Position numbers and translations under genes: made by a program. A model generated the notes under the pieces. That model saw only the letters and a list, made by a program, of their open reading frames with translations, did not search any database and was not told the origin of the DNA. Of a stretch of DNA of 64,000 nucleotides, positions 13,601 through 27,778 are shown piece by piece; position 1 is the first letter of the stretch; each line of letters starts with the position of its first letter. The stretch comes from Dirofilaria immitis (Eukaryota > Nematoda > Chromadorea > Rhabditida > Onchocercidae), in NCBI GenBank assembly GCA_024305405.1, contig JAKNDB010000110.1, positions 4,154,001-4,218,000 on the forward strand, read 5' to 3'.

Positions 13601-13620
13601 ACGACACGAAGGAATCATGA
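10612..13620 (+). CDS. SLC7 amino-acid transporter (LAT / nematode AAT type)
   Basis: Twelve-TM APC-superfamily exchanger light chain, plasma membrane, importing neutral or cationic amino acids (specificity not readable). Exons: 10612-10752, 10903-11091, 11185-11300, 11448-11572, 11703-11856, 12127-12250, 12355-12458, 12533-12629, 12853-13003, 13101-13185, 13287-13379, 13559-13620; about 480 residues, normal for the family. Hallmarks: [15 protein letters not shown] motif ([15 protein letters not shown]), [30 protein letters not shown] (the Cys region that in family members links to a heavy chain), [29 protein letters not shown], the VGAREGHMP loop and IIGSPKDT. C-terminus is short and ends DDTKES. 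Single-base gaps are needed at 10620-10624 (start region), 10907-10909, 11503-11508 and 12973-12977. The ATG at 10612 depends on the first of these corrections; otherwise an upstream exon supplies the start. All other splice phases agree. Converges on the P5B ATPase gene. Confidence 0.92.
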
Positions 13621-15651
13621 ATGTAATTCGCCAGATGTGATTTGTTTGTCTTGAATTGTTGGATCACACTCTACCTATAGAATCTTAGTATTTGTTTTTT
13701 TTTTTTTTATATAGGTTGATTACAATGTCATTTTTCACAAAAATGTATGTGCGTGTCTACCTGTCTGCCTGTCTGTTCTGTCTGCGTGTGCATGGAAAAA
13801 GCGTTTTGCATGCGATGAGCGGCAAGATCCTACCAAGTAAATCTGAGTTCATAATTCCTTGATTCAGATTCCCTCTGTTTCACTTCTTTACCGTTTTTTA
13901 GTATTTGTGATTGTTGAGGATTTTGCATTTTACTGGAAATATTATATAAGCTTTGTGCAACCCTCCGAAAATAATCAGCACTTTGTATTTTTCCTACTTT
14001 TATATAGACGCAAGGTACATTTATAGAATCTGTGGTTTACATACTTCATTTCATGTGTACATAAAAACGCCTTTCTAATATCGCTGTCCAAAAAGAACAC
14101 TTTTTTTGGAGGGAAAGGAGCATTTCGAAATAATTTGACCATATTACCTCAGCGACCCTACTGCAAAGGGGAGGGATCTTAGAGGCGTATGACTCGTCAT
14201 TTCTTGGTAAATTTATCCGTTCTCAACAAGACATCTTGAACAAAAAGATATTCTAACATCTTCGTGGTTTTGTAAATTTCCTCCCAACTTCTTCATTCCT
14301 TCTACACTAAATTAATCCTTATGTTCGTTTAACTACGTTCATATCATTGAAGACCTTGTGATATATTTTTGTTGAAATTGAATGATGTAATACACCATAC
14401 GGTTATCTTTAGACGTCGTAACATCATTAGCAACCAATTCGGTGATGCTGTTCTACGATTTGTTCTATCGCATCACATATGAAGTCTAACACGGGCAATA
14501 CACAAAGCATTTTGTAATAACAAGCAATCGGGACGAATTGTTCGGCTACATGTGGTATCTTTCAGAAGATCATGTGTTGTCCGCGAAATACATTCGCTAT
14601 ATCCTCACAACATTCTTTGGATGGCAGAATATTGTTCATTTGCAATAACAATAGTAAATATGTGAAGGAAAGACAAACAGGACGAACTGATACACTTGAA
14701 ATTTCGGTGGTGTCTATGTATCTTTCCCGAACGTACCAGAAGTTTAATGCGATTTTCACTTCAACGATATACGTGAATGAGATTTGATTGTAAATAGTCC
14801 TTCAACTAGTATGAGAAATGAAAGATTTTGAGAATGATTTCAAAAAGCGATTAATTATTATAATAAGAAATGGTTAAAGTGGAACACTGTAGAGAGCCAC
14901 ATAATTTAATATATCCAAAAACAAGCAAGAAATGAAACTGGACTAGTGAAGTTGTCAACTCATTGCAGAAAAGCAACAAAAGTTAGCAAACAACTTTTTC
15001 AAGAGTGTCAATCAACAAAATTAAAAACACAATATGTGTCAGTTTAAAATGTCTTTCTCAGCACTATAAAAGTTCATTTTCCGACTTAGTCTTCCTACTA
15101 ATAATATAAAATTGCATCTTCTTCGGTAACAATTAAAACAACGAGAAAAGAAATAAAAACGACGCCAATGCAGAAAAATGAAAAATGATAAGATTATAAA
15201 ATAAAATTAAAATTATGTGCAAACGACTGAAGAATTTTTTGACAGCAGACGAAAATATTTATACTTACGTTGTTTTATTATTTTTATTAGAAAATAATTT
15301 TCAAAACAGTATTAATTTTTTTGAAGCAAATTGAAAAAATGCATAAATTTGTGCAGTGAACAGCGCATCTGAATAATCAGAGATTAAAGATAGATTCAAA
15401 GCAACACAATTGGTGGGTATTAAAAGGAAACGAAAGCATTATCAAAAGTGAAGCATACCTGAAAGATCAATTTTTTTAAATATATTTATAACAGTATGAA
15501 ACTTCAAAACTTCACTATTTCAAACAAAACCATCATTACTAATTTCATAAAACCTTAAATTATCAGTCAATCAAATCGCAATATTTGCGTTGCATTCCCA
15601 TCCCTAGTTCATCGTTATCCAAATCCCGTTAAAAGCACTTTGATAAGCCAC
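13621..15651. other. Intergenic between convergent genes
   Basis: Should contain both 3' UTRs. A short (CTGT)-type stretch is at about 13758-13784 and a T run at 13697-13708. Overlapping short frames on both strands at 14562-14787 have no splice sites or family match. Nothing else recognised. Confidence 0.45.
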
Positions 15652-18600
15652 CTAGTAAGTATTATGTGAAGAATTCGAGAAGGAATATAGTCCGAAATGA
15701 TCACTAGAACCTTCAGCTGCGCTTGGAATCCAACTTGGACTGCTGCTGATCGAAAGCAAAATTTTTTCATTTTTGTTTAACATATCTGCATCCGTCTCAA
15801 CAGAGTGCTTCTTACGCCACCTAAATTTTATTACATATCCAGTCACTATTTAGAATAGAAACACCGCTTTCTCTATCAAATATTAATTTAAAATACATTT
15901 CAATTACAGATCTAACAACCTTTATTTCAAAAAGCTTCCAATTCCCAAATAACAATTCGTAAAAAACTTTCAATCCTATAAGCATAACATAAGAAAGAGT
16001 AAAATAACCTACTTTTCACGAACGGTAAGAATTAGATATTCAATAACCCCTGTTTCATACAAATAAGCGCATAAAATGTAGTTGAAAGCAACAACAAGTA
16101 TGAAAACTCGATAACCAAATTCCGGAAGTGGGTCATATTCCATATGCCTGGCCACAAAATACGGCGGGTTAATCGTGAGCCACATACAAATAGAAATTAA
16201 TATAACTGAAAAAAATTCAATTCGTTACCAAATATTTTTAAAATGGTTTTATAAATTACGCCATTCTTGTGGTAAATATATGAACTATTGAAATAACATT
16301 GCACTAACCAAGACAGGCACAAAAGGAGCATTACTGAAAATCGTTTTACGATATGGAGGTCCTCTGCTATAAATGACTGCCAAAGTTAAATATTGGAAAG
16401 AGGACAAACAAAACACAGCAGTTCCCTGCAAATCAAATTATGTTCCCTATTTCCGTTTCAAAATACATCATTCCAAAAACCGAATAATTACACTGCATAA
16501 TCAAATAGTAAGCAAATATAAAACCAGATAAAAACACAATAAGGAGATCGCCTATTATAAATGATCCACAGTTACCTGCATACTTCTTTTATCCTCAACA
16601 GAAATTCCAAATGGAGTTGAATAAGGCATAAACCATGGTTGTGCTGCAGTATATATGAAAACAGATAACTGAAACAGATTATTAATAAATGGGTTTATTT
16701 TTCATTTCAGTGACATTCACCAAAGAAGATGTGAGCTGACAAACGCCCTGTAAAATTAATAACAACTTCAATTTTTTTCTAGTCAATACTGAGAGCTAGA
16801 TTGCATGAGATAAGTAGAAGAGGTCGAAGTTAAAATATGCTTTGGTTTTTTATAGTGTATGCTTTTTGGACTTTCTTTTATTGGGAAAAAAATTAACCTG
16901 AAAAACAAAAACAATTAGGAGCTGCCCCACAACTGAAAGTAATGATGCAAAACAAAGTAATTTCGCTGGTGGCGGTGAAGCTGCAAGTTTCTGACATGGT
17001 GGAGTGTACCCGAAACATGCAGCCATTGTTGTCACCAAAAATAAATCGATGAAAAGGAACTGAAAAGTTCATTAAACTTAAAACAACAATTAACTGAAGA
17101 GACTTGGAAAAACAACTGGTTAATTATGCTCAACAATTGCGATGTAAATTAGAAGAAAAATAACCTGAAAATCTGTAAGATTTGTAGCGAGCCAATAAAG
17201 TAAAACGACAGAAATAAACTGAGTTAATGAGTAGCTTGCCATATATTTGAAAATCCCAAACGAAGTTACTAAAGCTGCTCGGCCTGAAAAAAATAATGGA
17301 CATTTATTAATCATATACATCGATATTTCTAAATTAAAATTCCATGACAACTGTAACACCTTCACGAATAATCATTGGAACGCAACGAATATCAGGTATG
17401 CGAGAAGTAAATGGAGCTGCAATTGAAGCCTCTGCCTCAGACAACGATATACCAGCATGAGCTGCCTGAAAGCATATTTTTTCTTTTTTACAAAAGAATT
17501 CTTCAACTTCGACGAACCACTAGTGATAAAAAGTTCTTTTCTGCCCGGTAAAAAGATACAAGATACAAGTTATGGGTTTGATCACAAAATATAAATGGCT
17601 CTCGACGTGACATCATATAAATCAAAGAAAAATAACAAGCAATTACTTTCAGGGCAGCGCAGTCGTTAGCACCATCACCACACATTGCTACAGTATATTC
17701 AACTTCTTGAAGTTTGTTTACTAACATCTGTTTTTGTTCGGGTGACATGCGTGCAAAAACATCACAAACTGTCACAAATTTGAGTAGCAACTCAGGGTAT
17801 TCACGAGAAATAACTTCAAATGTTGGGCCTACAAACCAATTTTTAATTCTTGAACAAGTATTTTAGAACGTGAAACTTGAAAGTGATATGAACCGCTAAT
17901 AATTTAAATTGCTTTAAAAGTTTGAATTTTTGAAAACGATACCAACCAGATACTGAAAGTTGATAAGCAGGATCTATAAAACTCCTCGACTCCATATCAT
18001 AAACTGATGAGGAATCATCCAGAAGGTCTTCCGACGAAGATGCAGCCTGGAGGAAATTGACATCAGCTGAACAAAACGGAAATCAGTTACCCCATATTTT
18101 TACAAAAACAGCGGTAACATAACCAAAAAAAGCGCAATTTACGTCCAATTCAAAGCTCATTTATACTTGGATCTGATCTCAAACCTGCTTCAGCAAAGAG
18201 AATTCTTGAGTTTGGTGAGTCACGACTACCACATTCTACAATATAAGCTTTCTTTACGGGCTGTATAATTCCGCATTCACGAGCGACGCTAAGAGCCGTG
18301 AGTATGTTATCACCAGTGACCATGACAGTTCGAATGTGAGCTCTAAAATTTTGTATCAATCCTTTAATCTTCGAAAAAAAAAAGTTATGAAGTTCACAAA
18401 GAATTGGAATTTAAAACGGATTAAGAGAACCTTACTTGTTCAGTTGATGGATAACACCTACTGTCTGCGCTTTCAGCCGATTTTCCATCGTTACTAGACC
18501 TAGCAATGTCAAGTCATTTTCCATCTAAAACAATTCATTTTCATCAAAATGCTATTCTTATGTCGATTTTCGGGAAGGAAAATAACATGAGTTTTCAAAG

Positions 18601-21600
18601 CTTTTTAACCATCCAGTTAGTAAAACAAACTTGTTCTCTGTTGACCCTTTGCGATTTAGGGAAACTGATATATAGCTTTTTGTAAGCAACTGCAATCAAT
18701 CGATATCCATGTTGTGCATAATCATTCACGACGTTCTGTAAAGTGTTACTTATGGGAGTTATTTAGACAACGCTGTTATCAAAATAAAAAATGTTGAACG
18801 ACCTCAAAAATTTGCAAGAAAAAAGCTATCAGCGATGTCAATTAAGAACAATTATTTCAAAATATTGTGTTTTACATTTTTCAATGCATCTAAGATGATG
18901 AATTTGAAGCATTAAACCAAAAAGCGTTTTTAAATCCATCATTGGGCAAAATTATGGTTAAGAATAAGAACTCATGTTTCTTGACTAAACTGATGAAAGG
19001 CAAGGAGAAAGAGTAGAAAAACAAAAATGAAACTGCAGGAATGCTTTGGAAGTATAGCAAAAAGTTCTTGAAGAATGATTCAAGTAAACGAACGCTATAG
19101 TTCGCAGGAATACTTGATGGTTGACAAAGCGAAGCTATCATTTCCGGAGCACCTTTACAGTACAAAGTCATATCATGCGATTCGTCTTCTGGATCATGCA
19201 CGATGACAGACATCCGCTGTAGTGAGGAACTAAAAATTTTAATTAAATAAGAAATTTTTTAAATCTTAAAATAACTGCAAGATAAAGAAATTAAAAAGAC
19301 CCGCCTGAAATGTAATAAATAATCAGTAACGTAAGGCTAGATTATTACAACTTTCCCCTCTATATAATGACATAAGCACTACCTGAAGGTAAATTGTCTC
19401 AGAATTGCAAGCTCTATTTCACGATCGCAACCACATGTACCCGGTACGCTTCGGACAACTGGTGGAGCTAAGATATCAAATCGAGCGGTTTCTTCGATTC
19501 TTGAATTCATGGTTTCATCCAATGTCCAAGTTGTGTTTTTGAATAGAATCAAATCAAGTGGGTCGCCACAGAGAACACCGTTTATGCTGCAAACTACTGA
19601 CTGTTCAAAACATATCAGTTAGAAGCTGATAAAAGCAAATTGAAATTTCGAAATTAACTTCCAAACCACATTAAATGTAAAATTCCAGTTAGCATTTCTT
19701 ATCTTCTCCTCAACAAAAACATTGAACCAACCATGTCAAACTGTGGCATGTAGATACTGCTTCGACAAGTTTGCGATAGTTCCACATCTCCTTAACATTC
19801 AATGACGGAAACTCATGTCGAAATATCGGTTCCTTATCGTCGCTATGCACAACAGGACAAACAGAATGAAGGTCCAAACCATCCTCAGTTAAAGTTCCCG
19901 TTTTGTCGAAACAAACCTACATTGAAAATAAAGTGCAAGCAAATATTACTTTAATTCTAATCATAACGAGAGCATAATGAAATATAAAACTTACCACATT
20001 GATTGCACCACAAGTATTAATGGTTGAAGGAGAAATACAATAAACATCTTTTTCGATGGAGACGCATCTGTGATGCCAATATTCCAACACTCATCGCAGC
20101 TAAAATTCAAATGTATCAATACAACCAAGCACTTTAAAACAATTTTTAAATATCCTTTTCGAGATTTTTTTAATAAACAATTGTTATCGACAGCGGTAAC
20201 AGTTATTTATTGAAACTCCAAATGGTTATCAAAGCATTTTTTTCATATGTGTAACGTCGTGACAATATTACTAACCAGGTAAAGCAGGAGGTACAACTAC
20301 AGTGATAATATCCAATGCACGCACGATAACTTTCCTCACATTTGTGCCACGAAGAATCATAGTCACAATGGTATATGAGAAACCGCAAAAGGCAATACAA
20401 CAAAGAAAACCAATAAATTTGAAAAGATCTCTTGTAAAACGTAAGTCAATCGGCTTTGGATACATAATTGAACGTACAAGTTGACCTTTCAGCGTTGTAT
20501 AAGCAGTTCGAAAAACAACAGCCTGATATACTTGGTTATAAAAAATATATTACATTTACTCAGCCATTAAAAGTATAAATTTCATATTTGCATACACAAA
20601 AATCTATATTAAAAAAACTTTTCATTAGCAATTTATCCATTTTTGAATATTAGTACCTTTACACTTTTCCCCGCATAATAACGTGTCTGAAGTACTTGGG
20701 TACCGCAAAATAGCGTATGTCTGGAATGTTTCTTTAACGAGAAAATTGAGAATTCATCATCAGTATCTGGTAAGGCAGCCTAAAAAATTCGAAGCATAAA
20801 ACTAACTAAATGATCTATAAGATAAAGGACAACCATAAACCAATTCAAGTGTACTAACCTTGGTTACCGGGACTGATTCTCCTGTCAACATCGATTCATT
20901 TACAATTACTGTGCCATTGATTAATACAGCATCACACTGCATATTACATCCATTAGGAGGAATTAAAATGACATCACCAGGCACCAACTGTAATCAGATC
21001 AAGGAGTTCAAATATTTCAGTAAGCATCAATAAAGCTAATAAATTGCTAAAATGCACAGAGATGGTTATAAAAAGTAATAATTCAAATAAAAGATCAAAA
21101 CTTACTTCTTCGCTACTTATTTTGATTGGATTTTCACCATTCCTAAACACCTGTACGAATGCTGAAGAATGAACCATACTTCGTAACTTCCTTTCTTGCT
21201 TTCTAGTCTGATACAAATCCATCGCTATGGAAAACAAAGACATTGCAACAATAACGCTAGCATATATTTCATAATGATCCGAAAACCAAACCGCAACGCT
21301 ATAAAACTCTTCATGGCATTAGCATAGTAAGAATTTTATATCAAATATCTCACAAAATTTTAAAATAAATCCATAATAGAAGTAGAAATAAAATAGGACC
21401 TGAACAATTGGAATATGTAAAAGGAGATACAACTTCGCGGAATAGTAAAACATGCAAAGGCTTGAGGTTTATGTTAATCAAATTTTTTCCATAAACTGCC
21501 AAACGTTTAGCAACGTCAGCGCTACTAAGGCCTTTTTCCGCCATAATATGAAAGCGGTGAAAATCAATCTAAAATCATGTTGCGCTAAAAACTATACGGT

Positions 21601-22457
21601 ATTGAGGCAAAATCTAAGAAAATCTTTAAATTAGTGTTTGCCTTAATTTAATGATAGATATCAGCTATAAAGTCCCTAAATCCCAAGAATAAATGGAAAA
21701 AGTCTAGAAGGGAAGCAAATATAAGAAGTGAAATAAGGGGAAATGGCTTAAATATTATAGTTTCTAAATGAATAAAATGAACTTACATCAACATCCAATG
21801 AATCAATTGAAATAAATCGATTCTCGTCAGGATACCAGAGATGGATAAGTTTTTTAAAAGTAAAATATCTCAATGTGTTTATATCAGCCATTCGAAAACC
21901 AGTTACAGGTAAACCCATTTGCATAACAGTATCGCTAATCATACAAAATACCGGGCGAAAGGCAACATTCATATGCGCATCTCTTAAATTACTATTAAAA
22001 ACATGAGACATTGCTTTGTACCGATAACTACTGAACTAAATATTGTAATTACATCGTGTTTAGTAGAAATAATTATTTAATAATCAACCGAATCAAAAGG
22101 CAATCTGCTGTACTCAGAGAACATTCCGAAGCAGTACATTTTACCCACCATCTTGGATACCAGTACAACAATAAACGGAATGTGCCCAACGTAAGTATCG
22201 TGATTATCCACATTAATGCCTGAAAATATTTTACAGTGTATTAGATAAAAGAATATTTTTGTATGCAATAACGCTTGATTTCACCATTTCCCTTTACGTG
22301 ATTAACTCGATTATTTATACCCATTTGAAACTTGTTCTTTAAGCTCAGACTTATACGGCTAACATACCGTTTTTATCCTATTCGTTTTATATCCCCACAA
22401 ATATAGATTTTCATCATCGACGGTGATATGAGCACTGTGTGTTGCTTGTATAGGCAT
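15652..22457 (-). CDS. P5B-type P-type ATPase (ATP13A2 / CATP-5,-6,-7 group)
   Basis: Endolysosomal or plasma-membrane pump; characterised P5B members export polyamines from lysosomes. Exons (minus): 22457-22368, 22219-22089, 22030-21787, 21568-21400, 21298-21106, 20987-20859, 20779-20657, 20522-20276, 20099-19995, 19916-19732, 19600-19383, 19229-19094, 18735-18631, 18524-18462, 18368-18185, 18066-17947, 17828-17647, 17465-17360, 17283-17165, 17059-16898, 16747-16721 (27 nt microexon), 16668-16576, 16425-16309, 16205-16013, 15820-15652. About 1200 residues, as in the family. Motifs: actuator loop [11 protein letters not shown] (~res 305), P5B-specific TM4 VVVPPALP (~440), phosphorylation site [15 protein letters not shown] (~480), nucleotide-binding KGAPE (~630), TVMVTGDN (~730), hinge [13 protein letters not shown] (~865), [13 protein letters not shown], and a ten-TM layout. 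PPALP rather than PPELP places it in P5B, not P5A. Homopolymer corrections needed at 21419-21422 (one base missing) and 20049-20053 (one extra). Phase is unresolved at the junctions near 19730/19600 and 16309/16205. Confidence 0.95.
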
Positions 22458-25400
22458 TCTGTTGAATATGTCCTTTCGCCCGGCTCGCCCTAAAATCGTT
22501 TATTTGTGAAGTCTCGCTTTAAAAATCGTCATTTGTTTTATTCGTATCGTAAGTAGCGGGAAAAACCATCGAATCTACTGTTTATTTCAAATAATTTATC
22601 TCCTTATGAACAGTTTCGTTCATTTTAAAGCATAATCTATTTTTTTTTAAACACTGCATTTCGTGGAAGGAATGAATGAAAGGACTGATGTGAGAAGCGT
22701 ATAGCAACGCAACACACAATAATTTGCTTTACATAGGACAGTCCACATGCTTTAATTTTGCAAAAGAAACAATGCATCACGTTAATAACATTGGAGAATA
22801 ACATACTTAGATGTCGTATTTTCTGAATTGCCGTCGGATTTATGTAACGCTTTGTCAAGCAGTTATCAAATATACTGTTGCTACCATGCAGCAGTGATAT
22901 TCGTTCGCTGCCACCTTCCAGTGAAAGTGCTCACTTCACACTTAACTAGAAAGAATTTTCCATTTTTGCAGAAGAGATAGAGTGAAAGAAGAGGAGGGAA
23001 GAATTCCAATACAGCTGTATTAACATAAATTCATTCTATTCTTCCTACAATTCTCTTCCTTCTTCTCCCTCGTTTATAGTGCATTGATCTAACGATTAAC
23101 TATATTTTCATCTAGAATTCGCATTACCATTACCAATGCATCACTGTGTCGTGTCAAACAGATCTAAGAATAACCAAAACTTGCTGGATGCCCTCAAGTG
23201 AGGAGATGACATTAGATGTGCAGTAAGTTCCATAGAAGAAGAAAAGGAGAAAGATATTCGAGGAGTGCTATCACGTTATCACTATTTAAGCTACATAAGT
23301 GATAACGCAACACAACACTGCTTATGGCGGGTCGATTAACTTTTTCCTTTTTTTCTGATCTATCATCAGCAGAAAAACAGGGAAGGTCACAATCATAAAA
23401 ATCATAGAAAGTTAGAAGAAGGAGGAAATGTACAAATTCCTTGTTTCGTTTTCCCCTCTAATCAGCAATTTTATTATCTTAAGTTCTATCGATCATTGTT
23501 ACCTTCTTCCTACTCTCAATCTTTCAGACTTTTTCGGAATCTCTGCCATATCTGGAAAGACACACTTCTCTACCGCCCACACTTTTCCTATTCTCAACCC
23601 TCTGCCCTTTTTCATATACCGCTCACCAATAATCATCACGAATGTTTTTACAAACTGATAATCTATCTATAGCAGCCTAAAGTTCACCCACGCTTTTGGG
23701 TTTGTTCTGAATGACGAAAATAACGATATGCCACAACGTCCTCTATTTGGACTGGATATTGTTAAAACATAAGATTTATGTTGAATAATGTGGTAGAACG
23801 TTTACCAGAAGCAGAGTCAAATGAAAAAGAAAAAGATCAGTGGGTCGGGGAGAATGTTATGTTTTTCTGTTGTGATTGATAATTGGTGAAAACAAAGAAA
23901 AAAAAAAATTATCCAAGGAATATCAGTTGAACATCTATCAGTTGAACATCCTATCTAATGGTAGTAAACGAATGCTGAATGTGTTTGAATACGATATCAA
24001 CCTTTCAATTATTTAACATTTAGTATACTCTAAATTTAATTGAGGCCGCATTCTTTTTGCTTGAAGCTTAGAAAATCTATTTTGATCGAAATCTATTTTC
24101 AAGCTATTCAACCGTTTCTGCAAACTGCCTATTCTAATGCTCTGAAGAAAGACTTGTTCGAATTTACTGTTTTGTAAATTTGGTCTATCACACTAAAGTC
24201 ATCTTGACAGACGACTTTGTTAGATAATTCCTAATCAAATTGTTTTCTTATATAAAGTAAATCTTGAAAAAAAGGAAATTATAAAAATTGAAAAGAAATT
24301 GGGACTAAAAAAATCGCCACGAATTGGATATCAATCTTCTCCAAGAAATTCTTTTGGGGATGAGATGATGGAGACGATACTTCCTACAAAAGAGTCAATT
24401 TTAATACAATCAACAGAGATAAGTCACTCCCTGAAAGCTTTTCTTTCCTTTGGAGATGTATGACTTCTGCACATACTTTACACTTTCTAACACATATCTA
24501 GTAACCTTAACCTCTGATTCATGATGTCCTAAGTCACCCTACATATATACAACTGCAATACACACCAAAAGAGGGACCGATTCAATTCTATCTCGCTCAA
24601 GTGTATGAAAAAAAATAATTTTCATAATGAAACTTTAAATTGGCCACTGTGTAAATTTCGGTAGTACGTAGCTGTAGTTGCCTTTTTCACTTTTAATCTA
24701 ATGTACTTATAGCTATGTAATGTAGAATGCGGGGTATGGGGAAAGACTTCTCGATTTTTGAATTGTCCTTGATTAAATACAACGATTCAAAGATGCATAA
24801 CCGATCGCTTCTTGCTGTAGATAATTCTGAAATCCCCGAATGCTGTTTTATGAAAATGAAAATAGGTAGATCATTAAAATAAATAGAAGTGTATGTTAGA
24901 AGCAGTATTGAATTTGAGAACCAATTTGTCGACTATTTATTGTTTTTTTAAACGATCGGATAATTTGTAGTCTAAAATTTAGATACCATATCTTTGAAAT
25001 TTTTTCCATAGCGAGTTGCTTCAAAAGTATTACCATAACAGTAGCATCCATCTGTTGATCAAGATGATTCTTACTAAGCGATCAATTTTGAAATTATATA
25101 AAATTTTTCTACAGAAATTATATTTGTACATTTTGTTAAATAAATGTTTAGCTGATGAAAGATAACGTTTTGTTGATGTTTAATCTTACTAAGCGATCAA
25201 TTTTGATGTAAAATTGCAAATATTTGCAAATTGTGATTTCTTAGACTTTTCCTGATCGACCAGTAAAACTAAATTGTTTATTCCCAGCATATCATAATCT
25301 TATGGGATTCATGCAATTAAATAGATCATTAGAAAATTCAAATCAACCAGAAAGAAACAAATCAGCAGAGGACGAACTTTATTCGAATAAGTGCTTACCG

Positions 25401-25793
25401 ATTATCACTGATGTTTGAAACTTATTGGTATTGATGAAAAGACGCTTTTTATTCAACATTTCTATAGGTAACGAGAATAGTCGAGAAAAATAAATCTACT
25501 AACTAGCCAAAATCTTGTGATTATCAAAAATATGACACAATTGCCAAGTAAATCTTAGCATATTCTACGGTCAACACGATATCGTACAATACCGGAAGAA
25601 GGGTCCTTTGCATTTAGCATTATCAGTTGCCAAACAATCACGGGTTTCAAATCCAATAATTTCATGGTTCTTGCATGGATGTCCGCTAGCAAATTTCTGA
25701 AATAATAATAATTAATAATAAATTAGATCTCCCGGAAAACTTTGTGGATTTCATATTATCTTACCCTTGGAATTTTGGTAATATTTTTACATC
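22458..25793. other. Intergenic, no gene recognised
   Basis: Upstream of the P5B ATPase, so its promoter should be near 22460-22700. A purine/pyrimidine-rich block is at 22970-23080. A perfect 10-bp inverted repeat (CGTTATCACT / AGTGATAACG) is at 23274-23283 and 23298-23307. A 22-bp direct repeat beginning CTTACTAAGCGATC is at 25070 and 25185. No exon supported. Confidence 0.45.
25070..25206. repeat. Short direct repeat, two 22-bp copies
   Basis: The 22-bp string beginning CTTACTAAGCGATCAATTTT occurs at 25070-25091 and again, identical, at 25185-25206, 115 bp apart. It may be a local duplication or the footprint of an inserted or recombined segment. No terminal inverted repeats were seen. 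Confidence 0.7.
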
Positions 25794-26537
<744 letters not shown>

Positions 26538-27778
26538 TTAATTATTAAATTATTTGCTACTTTTTGTACATTTATCACAGTTGTAAATGCGTATGCGATC
26601 TTTCGATCCTTACTTAAAATGCATATTACTTATGATAATGTGTGAAATTTTAATATTTGTATTCACACATATAAGTAAAGGAATTATATAACATATGTGA
26701 CATGAATTAATGCACAAGTTATACCTTATTATTAATATATTACATAATGTATTCTTCTAAGGGAAGTTAAATGAAGCGAATCGGATACAAAGACTATTTT
26801 TTCAAAAATAATTGATTTCAAAAGAATATTTTCGACATTGAAAAAAATGAGAAAATTTTTCACTGAAATAATTTGCGAATTATACCCTTTAAGTTTCATC
26901 CTTGACTTGTCCCTTCTCAACAAAATACCTATAAATATAAATCACTCACCTAAGATGTATCTGCATTGGAAATCGATTATCTATTAATTCAATACTACAT
27001 GCCAAGTATGGATAATTTATTAAATCGTAGAGAAAAATAAACATCTTTTTCCTTTATAGTGATGTGTTAAAATGTGAATTTTAGGCTTTCGTTTTATCCT
27101 ATCGACCTAATTGAATTTTTAAATGATAATTGAAGTAAACAGTGCAAAGAAAAAAAACATTTTTAACGATGTCATTTAGATAAAAAAAAAGATGCGAATC
27201 TAATATATCAAACTTTCGATCGAATTTCAGGTCTATAAACACTAGTTGTTAATTATCTGTCCGGAAGTGATTCACTCCAATTTTAGATATTTAGAAAAGA
27301 AAGACTGCTTCATTTAGTAGAACGCAACTGTGGAATTCTAGGAATCAGCTAACATAAAATGATTTCTAATAGAATTTTTAATCTTTTATGATTTTAAAAA
27401 TTCTGGTAATTATTGTTTTCTTTGAAGGGTTATTAACTGTTAAAAGTATTATTGATCATTCAAAATCAAACGCAATTTTTTTATAACTTTTTTTTGAAGC
27501 TCCCAAAGCGGATTCGAAATGATTTAAAAATCACAGTTAGAAAAGCAGCAATGAATGAAACATTCTTCCGAAAATCATTTGTACGAAGAAACAGATGCGA
27601 TTCGCTTTTAGAAAAGGGATATCGAAAAATCCCGAAATTGAAAGTGGTCCCAAAAATTTATTTTTTCTTTTTGGTAGATCTATTTGATAACAGAGTGTTA
27701 AGGACTTCATTGCACTACGTAATAAATTGATAAAGTCTGAAATAGTGCTTAAGCAAGAAAAATGATGGAAAATATTTA
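26538..27778. other. Gene-poor, possibly holding 3' exons of the PAN/TSP1 gene
   Basis: The exon ending at 27779 has a donor, so the PAN/TSP1 gene continues downstream (lower coordinates). A Cys-containing minus-strand stretch at about 27540-27660 is a candidate, but its frame is interrupted and I cannot define it. Nothing else recognised. Confidence 0.35.
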
